Source of the DNA: Chryseobacterium rhizoplanae
Lineage (GTDB): Bacteria; Bacteroidota; Bacteroidia; Flavobacteriales; Weeksellaceae
NCBI RefSeq assembly: GCF_900182655.1
Contig: NZ_FXTC01000004.1
Span: 62,001-126,000 of the forward strand
Direction of reading: 5' to 3'
Length of the DNA: 64,000 nucleotides
Numbering within the stretch: position 1 is the stretch's first letter; each line of letters starts with the position of its first letter. Position numbers and translations under genes: made by a program. The notes below the pieces were generated by a model that saw nothing but the letters and a program-made list of their open reading frames with translations, was not told the origin of the DNA and searched no databases. Below are positions 17,587 through 26,435 of this stretch, piece after piece.

Positions 17587-18516
17587 TTAGTTAAATAAAT
17601 TAAGTCCGGCTGCCGTAAGAATGGCCATTACAAACGTCATGATTCCTACCTGCTTTAAATATTGGTCTAATTCTTTTGGTTCTTTTACGGATAAAATCTT
17701 TCTTCTCAGTTTTGATAGTGGAAACAGCAGGATCATTACGATGAAAACGTAATAGTTTTGCTGCTGCATAAATCCGTTTATTCCCAAAAACGCAAGAATC
17801 AGTAATAAAGGAAGCTGTAACAGGACCATTTCATAAATCATTGCATTTCTGAATCCTATTCTCAATGCAAAGCTGTTTTTTCCTGATAGTTTATCGCTTT
17901 CAATATCTCTCATATTGTTCAGGTTAAGAACTGCCATACTCATCATTCCAACAGCTGTTCCAGGTAATAACATATCCCAGCTGAAAGTTTTTGTAAATAA
18001 GAAATAGCTTCCACACACAGAAACCAGTCCGAAGAAGATGAACACGAAGATATCTCCCAATCCCATGTATCCATATGGCTTTTTACCAACTGTATACCCA
18101 ATCGCTGCCAGAATACTTGCTACTCCCAATCCTATGAAAATATAAAATTCATTCATATAATTGGGAATGAAAGCAACATACAATAAAGCAATAGTAGCTA
18201 TGAAAGACAATGCTGCGAAAAGAATCACTGCATTTTTCATCTGTTTTGCCGTAATTTTTCCTGATGCTACGGCTCTTGCTTCAGCCTCATTGATTCTCTT
18301 GGCATCGGTACCTTTTACTCCATCACCGTAGTCATTGGCATAATTTGATAAAATCTGGTATAAAAGCGTTACCAAAAGAGCAAGTGCCAGAATCTTCCAG
18401 TCCCAGATTCCACCTTCTCCGTAAAGTCTCCATTTTGCAATGAAGGCTCCCATAATAATTCCGCTTAAGGAAAGCGGTAAAGTTCTTAGCCTTGCGGCTT
18501 TTATCCAATCAGTCAT
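17587..18516 (-). CDS. menA: 1,4-dihydroxy-2-naphthoate polyprenyltransferase
   Basis: Membrane UbiA-superfamily enzyme that prenylates 1,4-dihydroxy-2-naphthoate to demethylmenaquinone. The 309-aa protein begins MTDWIKAARLRTLPLSLSGI, the MenA N-terminus, and has the two aspartate-rich prenyl-diphosphate motifs NYANDYGDGVKGTD near residue 57 and LNNMRDIESDKLSGK near 185, set among eight or nine membrane spans. The in-frame extension to 18573 is rejected because the family start is the inner ATG. menB lies upstream, separated by a 73-bp gap that holds a perfect inverted repeat. Confidence 0.96.
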   Translation of the reverse strand: MTDWIKAARLRTLPLSLSGIIMGAFIAKWRLYGEGGIWDWKILALALLVTLLYQILSNYANDYGDGVKGTDAKRINEAEARAVASGKITAKQMKNAVILFAALSFIATIALLYVAFIPNYMNEFYIFIGLGVASILAAIGYTVGKKPYGYMGLGDIFVFIFFGLVSVCGSYFLFTKTFSWDMLLPGTAVGMMSMAVLNLNNMRDIESDKLSGKNSFALRIGFRNAMIYEMVLLQLPLLLILAFLGINGFMQQQNYYVFIVMILLFPLSKLRRKILSVKEPKELDQYLKQVGIMTFVMAILTAAGLNLFN

Positions 18517-18535
18517 ATAATTATAATTGATAAGC

Positions 18536-18578
18536 GATAATTGATAAATGATACATGAATTATCATTTATCAATTATC
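18536..18578. repeat. 18-bp perfect inverted repeat between menB and menA
   Basis: Arms GATAATTGATAAATGATA (18536-18553) and its exact complement (18561-18578) flank a 7-nt loop CATGAAT. AT-only arms without a following T run make it an unlikely terminator; it may be an interspersed repeat or an RNA-processing hairpin. Confidence 0.7.
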
Positions 18579-18588
18579 AGTTATATTT

Positions 18589-19425
18589 TTAGGATATCCA
18601 TTGATCTTCTCCGAAGTTTGGCTTTCTTTTTTCAAGGAAAGCATTTCTTCCTTCCTGCGCCTCTTCTGTCATATAAGCAAGACGGGTTGCTTCTCCTGCA
18701 AAAACCTGCTGCCCTACCATCCCATCGTCTGTAAGATTCATAGCGAATTTCAGCATTCTGATGGAAGTGGGAGATTTTGCTAATATTTCCTGAGCCCATT
18801 CATAAGCTGTATCTTCTAACTCAGCATGAGGAACTACTTTGTTTACCATTCCCATTTCGAAAGCTTCCTGCGCGGAATAGTTTCTTCCTAAAAAGAAAAT
18901 TTCACGGGCTTTTTTCTGGCCTACCATTTTAGCAAGATAAGCAGAACCATAACCACCGTCAAAGCTTGTAACATCAGCATCAGTCTGCTTGAAAATAGCG
19001 TGCTCTTCGCTTGCTAATGTTAAATCACATACAACATGAAGTGAGTGTCCTCCACCAACTGCCCATCCGGGAACTACTGCGATAACTACTTTCGGCATGA
19101 AACGGATTAAACGCTGAACTTCAAGGATGTTCAAACGGTGTCTTCCGTCTTCTCCTACATATCCCTGATGTCCTCTGGCTTTTTGATCTCCTCCACTACA
19201 AAAGGCCCATCCGCCGTCTTTAGGGCTTGGTCCTTCTCCTGACAGCAAAACAACACCTATTGAAGGGTCTTCATAGGCATCATAAAAAGCATCGTATAAT
19301 TCTGAAGTTGTTTTAGGCCTGAAAGCGTTACGTACCTCTGGTCTGTTGAAAGCAATTCTAGCTACTCCGTTAGATTTTTTATAGGTAATATCTTCGTATT
19401 CCTTGGCGGTTTTCCACTCGATCAT
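18589..19425 (-). CDS. menB: 1,4-dihydroxy-2-naphthoyl-CoA synthase
   Basis: Crotonase-fold enzyme that closes the naphthoquinone ring of menaquinone from o-succinylbenzoyl-CoA. The 278-aa protein has FNRPEVRNAFRPKTTSEL, the oxyanion-hole segment CSGGDQKARG, and VPGWAVGGGHSLHVVCDL, then DADVTSFDGGYGSAYLA with the catalytic Asp/Gly/Tyr set of MenB, and ends EKRKPNF. Length and motifs fit the enzyme exactly. It leads the menB-menA-SRPBCC-MBL unit from its own promoter. Confidence 0.98.
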   Translation of the reverse strand: MIEWKTAKEYEDITYKKSNGVARIAFNRPEVRNAFRPKTTSELYDAFYDAYEDPSIGVVLLSGEGPSPKDGGWAFCSGGDQKARGHQGYVGEDGRHRLNILEVQRLIRFMPKVVIAVVPGWAVGGGHSLHVVCDLTLASEEHAIFKQTDADVTSFDGGYGSAYLAKMVGQKKAREIFFLGRNYSAQEAFEMGMVNKVVPHAELEDTAYEWAQEILAKSPTSIRMLKFAMNLTDDGMVGQQVFAGEATRLAYMTEEAQEGRNAFLEKRKPNFGEDQWIS

Positions 19426-19442
19426 CTTATAAAAATTTTTCT

Positions 19443-19450
19443 CAAAGATA
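19443..19450 (-). promoter_or_regulatory. -7 box for menB operon
   Basis: Minus-strand TATCTTTG, 18 bp before the menB start codon, fits TAnnTTTG. Confidence 0.55.
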
Positions 19451-19592
19451 CGGAATTACAGAGAAATTCTCTGTGTGAAATTTACCCATCATTTCAATAA
19501 AGAAGAGAAATTTTTTATACAAAATTTTTGCTTACAGATATTAGGTAAGAATGTGTTTTGAGAATGAGTAATACCCTCTTTTTCTTAAAAAC

Positions 19593-19622
19593 AAAAGCCG
19601 GAACAGCAATGTTCCGGCTTTT
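19593..19622 (-). terminator. Terminator of the gyrA-TPR unit
   Basis: Perfect 12-bp stem AAAAGCCGGAAC with loop AGCAAT and T run on the minus strand, 22 bp past the TPR gene stop. Confidence 0.85.
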
Positions 19623-19643
19623 TATAATTGAGTTATCAAATGA

Positions 19644-20681
19644 CTACTTTGTCGCTGCAGCACTAAGCTCAGCTTCTTTAGCTTTCATTTCTTTAACTTT
19701 TTCAATGTTTTTAGTTACTACATAAATTTCTTTTAATGCAGAAACAGCATCAATGCTCTTAGGATTTGCTTTATACCATCCTTCAGCGTATGGTAATGCT
19801 TTTCCAAATCTTTCTCTTCTTGCATCGATCAATTTGGAAGCTTCATCCGGTTTGTCTTTTCTCAGTGCATTGATCTCTCCTACTACTTTAGCATCATCAC
19901 CAATAGTTGTATATACTAAGTTCTGGTATGCATCAGAGAAGTCAGGTTTAAGTTCAATTGCTTTTTTAAATGCTTCTAAAGCATCATTAACAGTCGCAGG
20001 ATTTTTAGCCTGCATTACCCCAAGGTTGTACCAGTTTGTTGCATCGTTAGGGTTCTTCGCTAGTTGTTCTTTCAATCCGGAAACGAATTTATCTGTATTT
20101 CCTGACTGAAGATATGCTGTAGTCTGAGCTTCTTTAAGCTTAGCACTGTTAGGGAATTTAACTAATCCTTTTTCAATAACAGCAAGAGCCTCAGGCGCTT
20201 TTTTTGCATTAAGAAGTAATGAAGCCAGAGTTTCATACAAATCTGGTTCTATACTTTTTGTCTGCTCTGTTTTAAAGTCAGAATAGTCAGAATTCTTCTT
20301 CATAAGCTCCCAGGTCGCTTTATCAAGATTCACTACCTGTCCCGTTTTCTTTTCTTTTGCAGTATAAGTTGTTTCTACTCCTGTAAATCCAGAATTAACA
20401 AGGTCTGTATATATTTTGATAGACTGGTCACTGTTATTCGCTAACGCGTGGCTAAGTCCTGCATAATACATATATATTTTGTTGTCTTGTCCATTAGCCT
20501 TCAATAGGTCATAAACTTCTATAAACTTAGGTGCTGCAGCTGCATAGTTTTTTGCATTATATGCATCCATTGCAACTTTATTAGCTTCCTGAAGCTGGGC
20601 ATTCAAAGCATTGGCATCTTTTTTCTGCCCAAAAGCAAAGGCAGACGCTACGATAGCCATTCCTAAAATTAGTTTCTTCAT
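19644..20681 (-). CDS. Secreted tetratricopeptide repeat protein
   Basis: 345 aa with signal peptide MKKLILGMAIVASAFAFGQ. The mature protein is all-helical with several TPR units, the clearest being DKIYMYYAGLSHALANNSDQ, LYETLASLLLNAKKAPEALA and NWYNLGVMQAKNPATVNDAL. TPR arrays are scaffolds for protein-protein contact, here in the periplasm. It starts 30 bp after the gyrA stop, so it is probably transcribed with gyrA, although a functional tie is not obvious. A strong terminator ends the unit. Confidence 0.88.
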   Translation of the reverse strand: MKKLILGMAIVASAFAFGQKKDANALNAQLQEANKVAMDAYNAKNYAAAAPKFIEVYDLLKANGQDNKIYMYYAGLSHALANNSDQSIKIYTDLVNSGFTGVETTYTAKEKKTGQVVNLDKATWELMKKNSDYSDFKTEQTKSIEPDLYETLASLLLNAKKAPEALAVIEKGLVKFPNSAKLKEAQTTAYLQSGNTDKFVSGLKEQLAKNPNDATNWYNLGVMQAKNPATVNDALEAFKKAIELKPDFSDAYQNLVYTTIGDDAKVVGEINALRKDKPDEASKLIDARRERFGKALPYAEGWYKANPKSIDAVSALKEIYVVTKNIEKVKEMKAKEAELSAAATK

Positions 20682-20711
20682 AATAACTATTTTATATTTA
20701 TATTGTACAAT

Positions 20712-23303
20712 TTATTCTTCAGAATCAGAATTCTCATTTTCCTCTGCTGGAGTTTCATTTTCAGCCTGAGTGATTGTATTGTCTTCCTGGTTATCAGCTA
20801 CAATGTCTGTTCCTTCTTCAGTTTCTTCAGAATCTTCTTCTACATCTTTGTCCATTGCTACTTTTGCGATGGCTGCAATTTCGTCATTTTTCTTAAGATT
20901 GATCAGTTTCACTCCCTGAGTATTTCTACCCATTACTCTCATTTCATCCATACCCATTCTGATCGCAACACCGGATTTATTGATAATCATCAATCCATCT
21001 TCGTCTGTTACGTTTTGAATAGCAATCAGATTTCCTGTTTTTTCAGTAATATTCAGGGTGATCACTCCTTTTCCTCCTCTGTTGGTAATTCTGTAGTCTT
21101 CTACTGCAGTTCTCTTTCCATATCCTTTTTCAGATACTACAAGTACTGTTTCATTTTCTACATCGTTCACAACAATCATACCAATAGCCTCATCATTGTC
21201 TTCCATCGCAATACCTCTTACCCCGATAGATCCTCTACCTACCTCTCTTACCTTTTCTTCAGGGAAACGGATACATTTACCATTTTTGGTAGCAATCATG
21301 ATCTGAGATGTTCCGTTGGTAAGATAAGCTCCTAATAACTGGTCATTATCTCTGATTTCAATAGCATTTACCCCGTTTACCCTTGGTCTTGAATAAGCTT
21401 CTAATGATGTTTTCTTGATTGTACCGTTTTTGGTAACCATCACAACGCTCATTTGATTTACATATTCTGAATCCTTCAGGTTGTTGGTTCTGATATAAGC
21501 TTTGATCTTATCATCCGGTTCAATGTTGATAAGGTTTTGTACTGCTCTTCCTTTTGCTGTTCTGGAGCCTTCCGGAATTTCAAATACTCTTAACCAGTAA
21601 CATCTTCCTTTTTCTGTAAAGAATAACATGTACTGGTGGTTGGTAGCAGAAACAATATATTCAAGGAAATCGGAATCCCTTGTTGTTGCCGCTTTGTTTC
21701 CTACACCTCCTCTGCTTTGAATTTTATATTCTGAAAGTGAAGTTCTCTTAACATATCCTGCGTGAGAAATGGTAAGAACTACAGCTTCATTCGGGATAAT
21801 ATCTTCAATAGACATTTCTCCTCCTGAGTAATCAATTTCAGTTCTTCTTTCGTCTCCGTATTTTTCTTTGATTTCGATCAATTCATCTTTAATGATCTGG
21901 AATCTTCTTGGCTCATTGGCTAAGATATCTTCCAGATTTTCAATTTCTTTCATGATCGCATCGTATTCATCACGGATCTTATCAAGCTCCATTCCTGTTA
22001 AACGAGCCAATCTAAGATCAAGAATCGCCTGAGCCTGAATGTCTGAAAGTTCAAATGCTTCGATCAAGCCTTCTTTTGCAGCCTGAGGGTTTGCACTGTG
22101 ACGGATAATAGAAATCGCTCTGTCTAAAGCATCCTGAGTTCCGATCACTTTCATGAACCCTTCAAGGATGTGTGCTCTTTCTTTTGCTTTCTTAAGCTCA
22201 AACTGAGTTCTTCTTACGATGACCTCGTGTCTGTGCTCTACAAAATGATGAATGATATCTTTAAGGTTCAGCTGCTCCGGTCTTCCGTGTACCAATGCAA
22301 TATTGTTTACACTAAAAGAAGTCTGAAGTGCTGTATATTTATATAATAGGTTAAGAACAACATTCGGAATAGCATCGTTTTTCAATTCGTAAACAATACG
22401 AAGCCCTTTTCTGTCCGATTCGTCTCTGATCTCGTGGATACCAGGGATTTTCTCATCTTTAACAAGCTCTGCTGTTCTGGCGATCATTTCCGCTTTGTTA
22501 ACCTGATAAGGAATTTCACTAACGATAATAGCGTTTCTGTTTCCGATTTCATCAAAGCTAACCTTAGCTCTTAAAACAACTCTACCTCTTCCTGTATGGA
22601 ATGCATCCCTTACTCCGTCATAACCGTAGATGATCCCTCCTGTAGGGAAATCCGGAGCAATGATGTGCTGCATCAGTTCATCAATCGTAATTTCTTTATT
22701 ATCGATATAAGCACAGATAGCATCTACAGACTCAGATAAGTTGTGTGGCGCCATATTAGTGGCCATCCCTACTGCAATACCAGAAGTTCCGTTTACCAAA
22801 AGGTTCGGGATTTTAGTTGGCATTACTGTCGGTTCCTGTAAACTGTCGTCGAAGTTATTCTGGAAGTCAACTGTTTCTTTGTCTAAGTCCGAAAGCACCT
22901 CATCAGAGATTTTTTTCAATCTTGCCTCAGTATAACGCATTGCTGCAGGCGGGTCACCATCCATCGAACCGAAGTTACCCTGCCCGTCTACCTGAGGATA
23001 ACGTAAGCTCCAGTCCTGGGCCATTCTTACCATAGCATCGTAAACAGAGGAATCTCCGTGCGGGTGATATTTACCCAAAACATCCCCAACAATTCTCGCA
23101 GATTTTAAATATTTTCTATTAGAAAACACCCCTAATCCATACATACCATAAAGTACTCTTCTATGAACAGGTTTCAAGCCGTCTCTTACATCCGGTAACG
23201 CTCTTGAAACGATAACGGACATCGAATAATCGATATAAGACGACTTCATTTCATCAACAATGTTGATAGGAATCAGTCTTTCTCCTTCTTTTTGCATAAA
23301 CAA
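20712..23303 (-). CDS. gyrA: DNA gyrase subunit A
   Basis: Breakage-reunion subunit of DNA gyrase, which introduces negative supercoils. 863 aa. The N-terminal winged-helix domain holds [20 protein letters not shown] and the catalytic Tyr in [10 protein letters not shown] near residue 125. The quinolone region [20 protein letters not shown] keeps Ser and Asp at the positions of E. coli Ser83 and Asp87, so no resistance change is visible there. The GyrA-box appears as QSRGGVG, which separates it from ParC. The C-terminus is an acidic tail rich in Glu and Asp. The start could be the third codon (23297). Confidence 0.98.
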   Translation of the reverse strand: MFMQKEGERLIPINIVDEMKSSYIDYSMSVIVSRALPDVRDGLKPVHRRVLYGMYGLGVFSNRKYLKSARIVGDVLGKYHPHGDSSVYDAMVRMAQDWSLRYPQVDGQGNFGSMDGDPPAAMRYTEARLKKISDEVLSDLDKETVDFQNNFDDSLQEPTVMPTKIPNLLVNGTSGIAVGMATNMAPHNLSESVDAICAYIDNKEITIDELMQHIIAPDFPTGGIIYGYDGVRDAFHTGRGRVVLRAKVSFDEIGNRNAIIVSEIPYQVNKAEMIARTAELVKDEKIPGIHEIRDESDRKGLRIVYELKNDAIPNVVLNLLYKYTALQTSFSVNNIALVHGRPEQLNLKDIIHHFVEHRHEVIVRRTQFELKKAKERAHILEGFMKVIGTQDALDRAISIIRHSANPQAAKEGLIEAFELSDIQAQAILDLRLARLTGMELDKIRDEYDAIMKEIENLEDILANEPRRFQIIKDELIEIKEKYGDERRTEIDYSGGEMSIEDIIPNEAVVLTISHAGYVKRTSLSEYKIQSRGGVGNKAATTRDSDFLEYIVSATNHQYMLFFTEKGRCYWLRVFEIPEGSRTAKGRAVQNLINIEPDDKIKAYIRTNNLKDSEYVNQMSVVMVTKNGTIKKTSLEAYSRPRVNGVNAIEIRDNDQLLGAYLTNGTSQIMIATKNGKCIRFPEEKVREVGRGSIGVRGIAMEDNDEAIGMIVVNDVENETVLVVSEKGYGKRTAVEDYRITNRGGKGVITLNITEKTGNLIAIQNVTDEDGLMIINKSGVAIRMGMDEMRVMGRNTQGVKLINLKKNDEIAAIAKVAMDKDVEEDSEETEEGTDIVADNQEDNTITQAENETPAEENENSDSEE

Positions 23304-23447
23304 ATTTTATTGTAATGATATTCAAACTCTTAGCTGTAAGTCTGAAAATTATTTATTTCCAATTTTTATTAACGGGCTAATTTACGAAAAAAATGCCGAT
23401 TTTTGCTGTAGAATTTATCCAAAAAAATCTTAAAAATTCATAAAAAT

Positions 23448-23762
23448 ATGGGAGTATTAAGTATAACTTTCCACTGTACGAAAGACAACCTGGAAGAATG
23501 GGAAAATTATATTGATGAAACACTGGTTTTAATGACTGAAAACCTGATGGATGTAGACAAATATATTCTTTCTGAAGTGCATAGTGATTATATTGAAGAT
23601 GGTAAAAATTACAATCTCTTATTAATCTTTGAAAATGATGAATTGCGGGAAGATTTTATTAAAAGCGAGCTTTTGAACATCTCTGAAAGAATTGAGAAAA
23701 AGTTTGGGCAGGAAGTAATGATCTTTAATACCTACCTGAATCCGAAAAAAACGAGATTATAA
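23448..23762 (+). CDS. DUF4286 family protein
   Basis: 104-aa cytoplasmic protein. The sequence GVLSITFHCTKDNLEEWENY followed by LLLIFENDELREDFIKSELL and QEVMIFNTYLNP has the ferredoxin-like alternating pattern of DUF4286, a small family in Bacteroidetes without a known role. It is divergent from gyrA and ends at a bidirectional terminator. Confidence 0.78.
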   Translation: MGVLSITFHCTKDNLEEWENYIDETLVLMTENLMDVDKYILSEVHSDYIEDGKNYNLLLIFENDELREDFIKSELLNISERIEKKFGQEVMIFNTYLNPKKTRL

Positions 23763-23772
23763 TGTATAATAA

Positions 23773-23800
23773 AAAAGCACTGAAAAAAATCAGTGCTTTT
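23773..23800. terminator. Bidirectional terminator
   Basis: 11-bp stem AAAAGCACTGA/TCAGTGCTTTT with A-rich loop and T runs on both strands, between the convergent DUF4286 and mini-lipoprotein genes. Confidence 0.8.
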
Positions 23801-23805
23801 ATTTT

Positions 23806-24027
23806 TTATCTGTGATGTCCATGACCACGGCCTCTGTGATGATGACCGCGCTCTTCATAAATATACACTTTCTGAACATGGCCAGGTGCATAATATCTTG
23901 CACTTCCTCCATAATACCTTTTGGCATGACCCGGCGGCATTCTTCTTCCATAAGGCTCACTCACCACACACGATGACAGCATTAGCAGAACGATGCCTAC
24001 CCCAGCAATTTTAAACAAACTTTTCAT
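23806..24027 (-). CDS. Mini-lipoprotein with His-rich tail (paralog 1)
   Basis: 73 aa from MKSLFKIAGVGIVLLMLSSC (lipid Cys20); the longer in-frame start at 24078 is rejected because the inner ATG gives a canonical lipobox. The mature part has PPGHAKRYYGGSARYYAPGH, then VQKVYIYEERGHHHRGRGHG and a final HHR. Ten of the last thirty or so residues are His or Arg, suggesting metal or polyanion binding. It is paralogous to the 59-aa gene just upstream. Relatives in Chryseobacterium are short envelope lipoproteins of unknown role. Confidence 0.78.
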   Translation of the reverse strand: MKSLFKIAGVGIVLLMLSSCVVSEPYGRRMPPGHAKRYYGGSARYYAPGHVQKVYIYEERGHHHRGRGHGHHR

Positions 24028-24142
24028 TATTTTCACTTTTTCAATCTCGATAGCGAAATATATCAATGTTAATGCCAAAAGAAATTGAAATAAAGCTAAT
24101 ATATGTTAAAACTGTTTCTAGTTTTTCATTTCACATCGCTGG

Positions 24143-24322
24143 TTAATGGCCTCTCCTTTTTTTCACCTGCCCAGGAGCATAATCTTTTGCGCTTCCTCCA
24201 TATATTTTCTTAGCTTGTCCGGGAGGAAGCGTTTTAGCCCGGTGTCCGTTATCATGAACAACGCAGGATGACAACATAAATGTCACAATAAGTACTCCGG
24301 TAATTTTAAACATATTTTTCAT
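24143..24322 (-). CDS. Mini-lipoprotein (paralog 2, 59 aa)
   Basis: Short gene beginning MKNMFKITGVLIVTFMLSSC, a lipoprotein signal with Cys20. The mature 39 residues contain TLPPGQAKKIYGGSAKDYAP and GQVKKRRGH, aligning position by position with PPGHAKRYYGGSARYYAPGH of the neighbouring gene, but without its His-rich tail. The motif PPG[QH]AK is echoed by APG[QH]VK, suggesting an internal duplication. The two genes read in the same direction, 115 bp apart, and probably arose by tandem duplication. Function unknown. Confidence 0.8.
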   Translation of the reverse strand: MKNMFKITGVLIVTFMLSSCVVHDNGHRAKTLPPGQAKKIYGGSAKDYAPGQVKKRRGH

Positions 24323-24453
24323 TATTCCTATTTTTCAGTTAATATTACAATGGTAATGCCAAAAAATAAAATTCAAAGTTCAAGGTTTAGAGTTATGGAG
24401 CTATCATAAATTGGTTGCCAATTCATAACCCATCATTTATACTTTATAATTCT

Positions 24454-24945
24454 TTAAATGATTTCGCTTCTTTTTTCCATCAATACAAGATCTTTCCACG
24501 CTCCATTAAGCTTTCCGATTTTTTTACGAACACCAACTACTCTGAACCCGTTTTTCTGATGAGACTTGATGGCCATTTCATTTTCGGAGAAGATGTTGGT
24601 CTGTAATGTCCAGAATCCGTGGTCCTCGCTGTCCAGAATTATCTTTTTAAGCAATATGGAACCCAATCCCCTTCCCTGGTATTCGTTATCAAAATAAATG
24701 CTTACTTCTGCAACTCCTTTAAAACTTTCTCTTTTGCTGATTGGTTTCAGGGCGCACCATCCTATTACTTCATTATTTTCATTTTCCAGCACCCAGCGGC
24801 AGTCATTGAAATATTCCATACTCCAGGCTTCAGCGGTAGGAACTTCTGTTTCCAGAGTGGCAATTCCACCATCTACTCCCTGACGGAAGATCTCCAGCAC
24901 ACGGGTTTCATCACTGGGAAGCATTTCTCTTAATTCGTAATTCAT
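24454..24945 (-). CDS. GNAT family N-acetyltransferase (phosphinothricin acetyltransferase-like)
   Basis: 163-aa acetyl-CoA-dependent acetyltransferase. It shows IFRQGVDGGIATLETEVPTA, GWCALKPIS, VSIYFDNEYQGRGLGSILLK with the acetyl-CoA pyrophosphate loop QGRGLG near residue 98, and MAIKSHQKNGFRVVGVRKKI, all typical of the PAT/YncA branch that acetylates phosphinothricin-like amino compounds. The actual substrate is not known. It starts 5 bp after the DUF421 gene would end, i.e. the two form one unit with DUF421 first. Confidence 0.88.
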   Translation of the reverse strand: MNYELREMLPSDETRVLEIFRQGVDGGIATLETEVPTAEAWSMEYFNDCRWVLENENNEVIGWCALKPISKRESFKGVAEVSIYFDNEYQGRGLGSILLKKIILDSEDHGFWTLQTNIFSENEMAIKSHQKNGFRVVGVRKKIGKLNGAWKDLVLMEKRSEII

Positions 24946-24950
24946 CTTAT

Positions 24951-25463
24951 TTAATGGTATTTTCTTTTTATTTTCCTTTTAATTCTTGAATAGTGGGTCT
25001 GTTTGCTTTTCTCATCCTGAGAAACCACACTGATATTCCCATCCACTTCCAGAACGGAAAGTTTTACATTGTCTATGTTTTCAATTCCATGTTCTCTTAT
25101 TGCTTCTTCCAATTCACTTTCTGTAATTTTCACACGGTTCAGCGCAGCCTGATCTGCAACACCATCTCTAATAAGAATTACCGGCTCATCTTCCATAAAG
25201 GTCTGAAAGGAACGGCTGGAAAACATGATCCTTTTTAAAATAAAGTTAGCGACAAACAAAACCAATGCCGCAATAATTCCTCCCTGAAGAGAGGTATCAG
25301 GACCAACCATCGCATTCTGGACAGCATTTGAAATCAGCAGCAACAATACTACATCTCCTGCATTGAGCTGAGAAAGCTGATTTTTACCAAATAAACGAAT
25401 AGCAATTACCATGAAAAGGTAAACGCAGAGGGAACGGACAGCAACATTAAGAATAGGATCCAC
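24951..25463 (-). CDS. DUF421 (YetF-like) membrane protein
   Basis: 170 aa. Three N-terminal membrane spans include LCVYLFMVIAIRLFGKNQLS and VLLLLISNAVQNAMVG, then a soluble C-terminal domain with EPVILIRDGVADQAALNRVK and ELEEAIREHGIENIDNVKLS. The GKNQLSQLNAGDVVLLLLIS stretch is the DUF421/YetF signature. Function is not established. Immediately upstream of the GNAT gene with only 5 bp between, so co-expressed. Confidence 0.88.
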   Translation of the reverse strand: MDPILNVAVRSLCVYLFMVIAIRLFGKNQLSQLNAGDVVLLLLISNAVQNAMVGPDTSLQGGIIAALVLFVANFILKRIMFSSRSFQTFMEDEPVILIRDGVADQAALNRVKITESELEEAIREHGIENIDNVKLSVLEVDGNISVVSQDEKSKQTHYSRIKRKIKRKYH

Positions 25464-25616
25464 AATTTTTTTATCTACTCAAATGTATTGATTTTTTGTT
25501 ATTGTATGAATGCTACGGAATAAATATGCTGTTAATTACCGGATCGTGATTGATTGTTTACAGAAAGAGATTATTGGTATAAGATTTGACAGCCTTCATA
25601 ACATTATAATTCAAAG

Positions 25617-26156
25617 ATGAAAAAACAATTATTTTTATATCTGGCCATTTTCCTGATTTTTACTGCCTGTAAAAAAAATGACATTCAGCCTGCAGATAAA
25701 GCGATCAATGAAAAAGTGAATGCGCTTTATACTCAATATGGTAAATCTAATGAAGCTGTCTATAATCAGGCAATCTCCGGGGACTTATTTTCTAAGGATT
25801 TAAAGAAGGTTTTGGAAGATGCCATACAAGCTTCAAAAGCAGATATTGAGAAAGTAAAAAACAGTAATCATCCTGATGAGAAACCCCTGATCTTTGAGGG
25901 TGCAATGTTTTCAAGTTTATACGAAGGCTATACCAGTTATACAATTAAATCTGTTACAGTACATGATAAGACAGCAGAAGCGCTGGTAGAGTTTGAATAC
26001 AATATGGCTACCCCCAAAGTGACGTGGACCGATACCATACACCTCATCAATACTGAGAAAGGATGGAGAATAGACGATATTACTTTTGACAAAATTGGAA
26101 ATTCCAAAGATCTTAAAACGAGATTAACACAGTTTGTTCAAAGTACACAGCAATAG
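25617..26156 (+). CDS. Hypothetical lipoprotein (DUF3828-like)
   Basis: 179 aa starting MKKQLFLYLAIFLIFTAC (lipid Cys18). The mature region has NEKVNALYTQYGKSNEAVYN, KDLKKVLEDAIQASKADIEK and the C-terminal IHLINTEKGWRIDDITFDK, where the W-x-IDDI pattern resembles DUF3828/NTF2-like lipoproteins. Family assignment is tentative. It is a single plus-strand gene closed by a perfect hairpin. Confidence 0.7.
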   Translation: MKKQLFLYLAIFLIFTACKKNDIQPADKAINEKVNALYTQYGKSNEAVYNQAISGDLFSKDLKKVLEDAIQASKADIEKVKNSNHPDEKPLIFEGAMFSSLYEGYTSYTIKSVTVHDKTAEALVEFEYNMATPKVTWTDTIHLINTEKGWRIDDITFDKIGNSKDLKTRLTQFVQSTQQ

Positions 26157-26157
26157 A

Positions 26158-26180
26158 AAAGCCGCTTATAAAGCGGCTTT
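26158..26180. terminator. Terminator shared by lipoprotein gene and the GG-leader peptide gene
   Basis: 10-bp perfect stem AAAGCCGCTT/AAGCGGCTTT with loop ATA, followed on the plus strand by ATTTTTTT and on the minus strand by a shorter TTTTC run. Confidence 0.8.
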
Positions 26181-26186
26181 ATTTTT

Positions 26187-26321
26187 TTACGGACATTGAA
26201 CGATTGGAACATCACTGCAAATTACTTTATTTGCCCATTCGCAAAACGTACAGTATTTTTTAGGCTCTCCTCCGTACACTGACTTCAAATCTGACTTCGT
26301 CAGCTTCTTTAAATTTTTCAT
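26187..26321 (-). CDS. Bacteriocin-like peptide precursor with double-glycine leader
   Basis: 44-aa peptide, shorter than most ORF cut-offs. The leader MKNLKKLTKSDLKSVYGG ends in Gly-Gly, the cleavage site used by C39-peptidase ABC exporters, and its KLTKSDLKSVYGG form is common in Chryseobacterium bacteriocin-like precursors. The 26-residue core EPKKYCTFCEWANKVICSDV ends IVQCP and has four cysteines (24, 27, 35, 43), enough for two disulfides. A -7 box TAATTTTGC lies 23 bp upstream and the gene ends at a terminator. No exporter, immunity or modification gene is nearby, so the partner machinery must be elsewhere; antimicrobial activity is only inferred. Confidence 0.8.
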   Translation of the reverse strand: MKNLKKLTKSDLKSVYGGEPKKYCTFCEWANKVICSDVPIVQCP

Positions 26322-26343
26322 ATAGTTTTAATTTTATGGTAGA

Positions 26344-26352
26344 GCAAAATTA
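26344..26352 (-). promoter_or_regulatory. -7 box for the GG-leader peptide gene
   Basis: Minus-strand TAATTTTGC matches TAnnTTTG, 23 bp before the start codon. Confidence 0.55.
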
Positions 26353-26435
26353 AAATCTATCTGATTATTCTTTATTACAACTTACTCTGATAAGTTTTCA
26401 TTATTCACACTTTTATGAATAATATGTAATGAATA

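Noticed and set aside
20712-23303. Topoisomerase IV subunit A (ParC)
   Set aside because: The GyrA-box QSRGGVG and full-length C-terminal domain with acidic tail mark it as GyrA.
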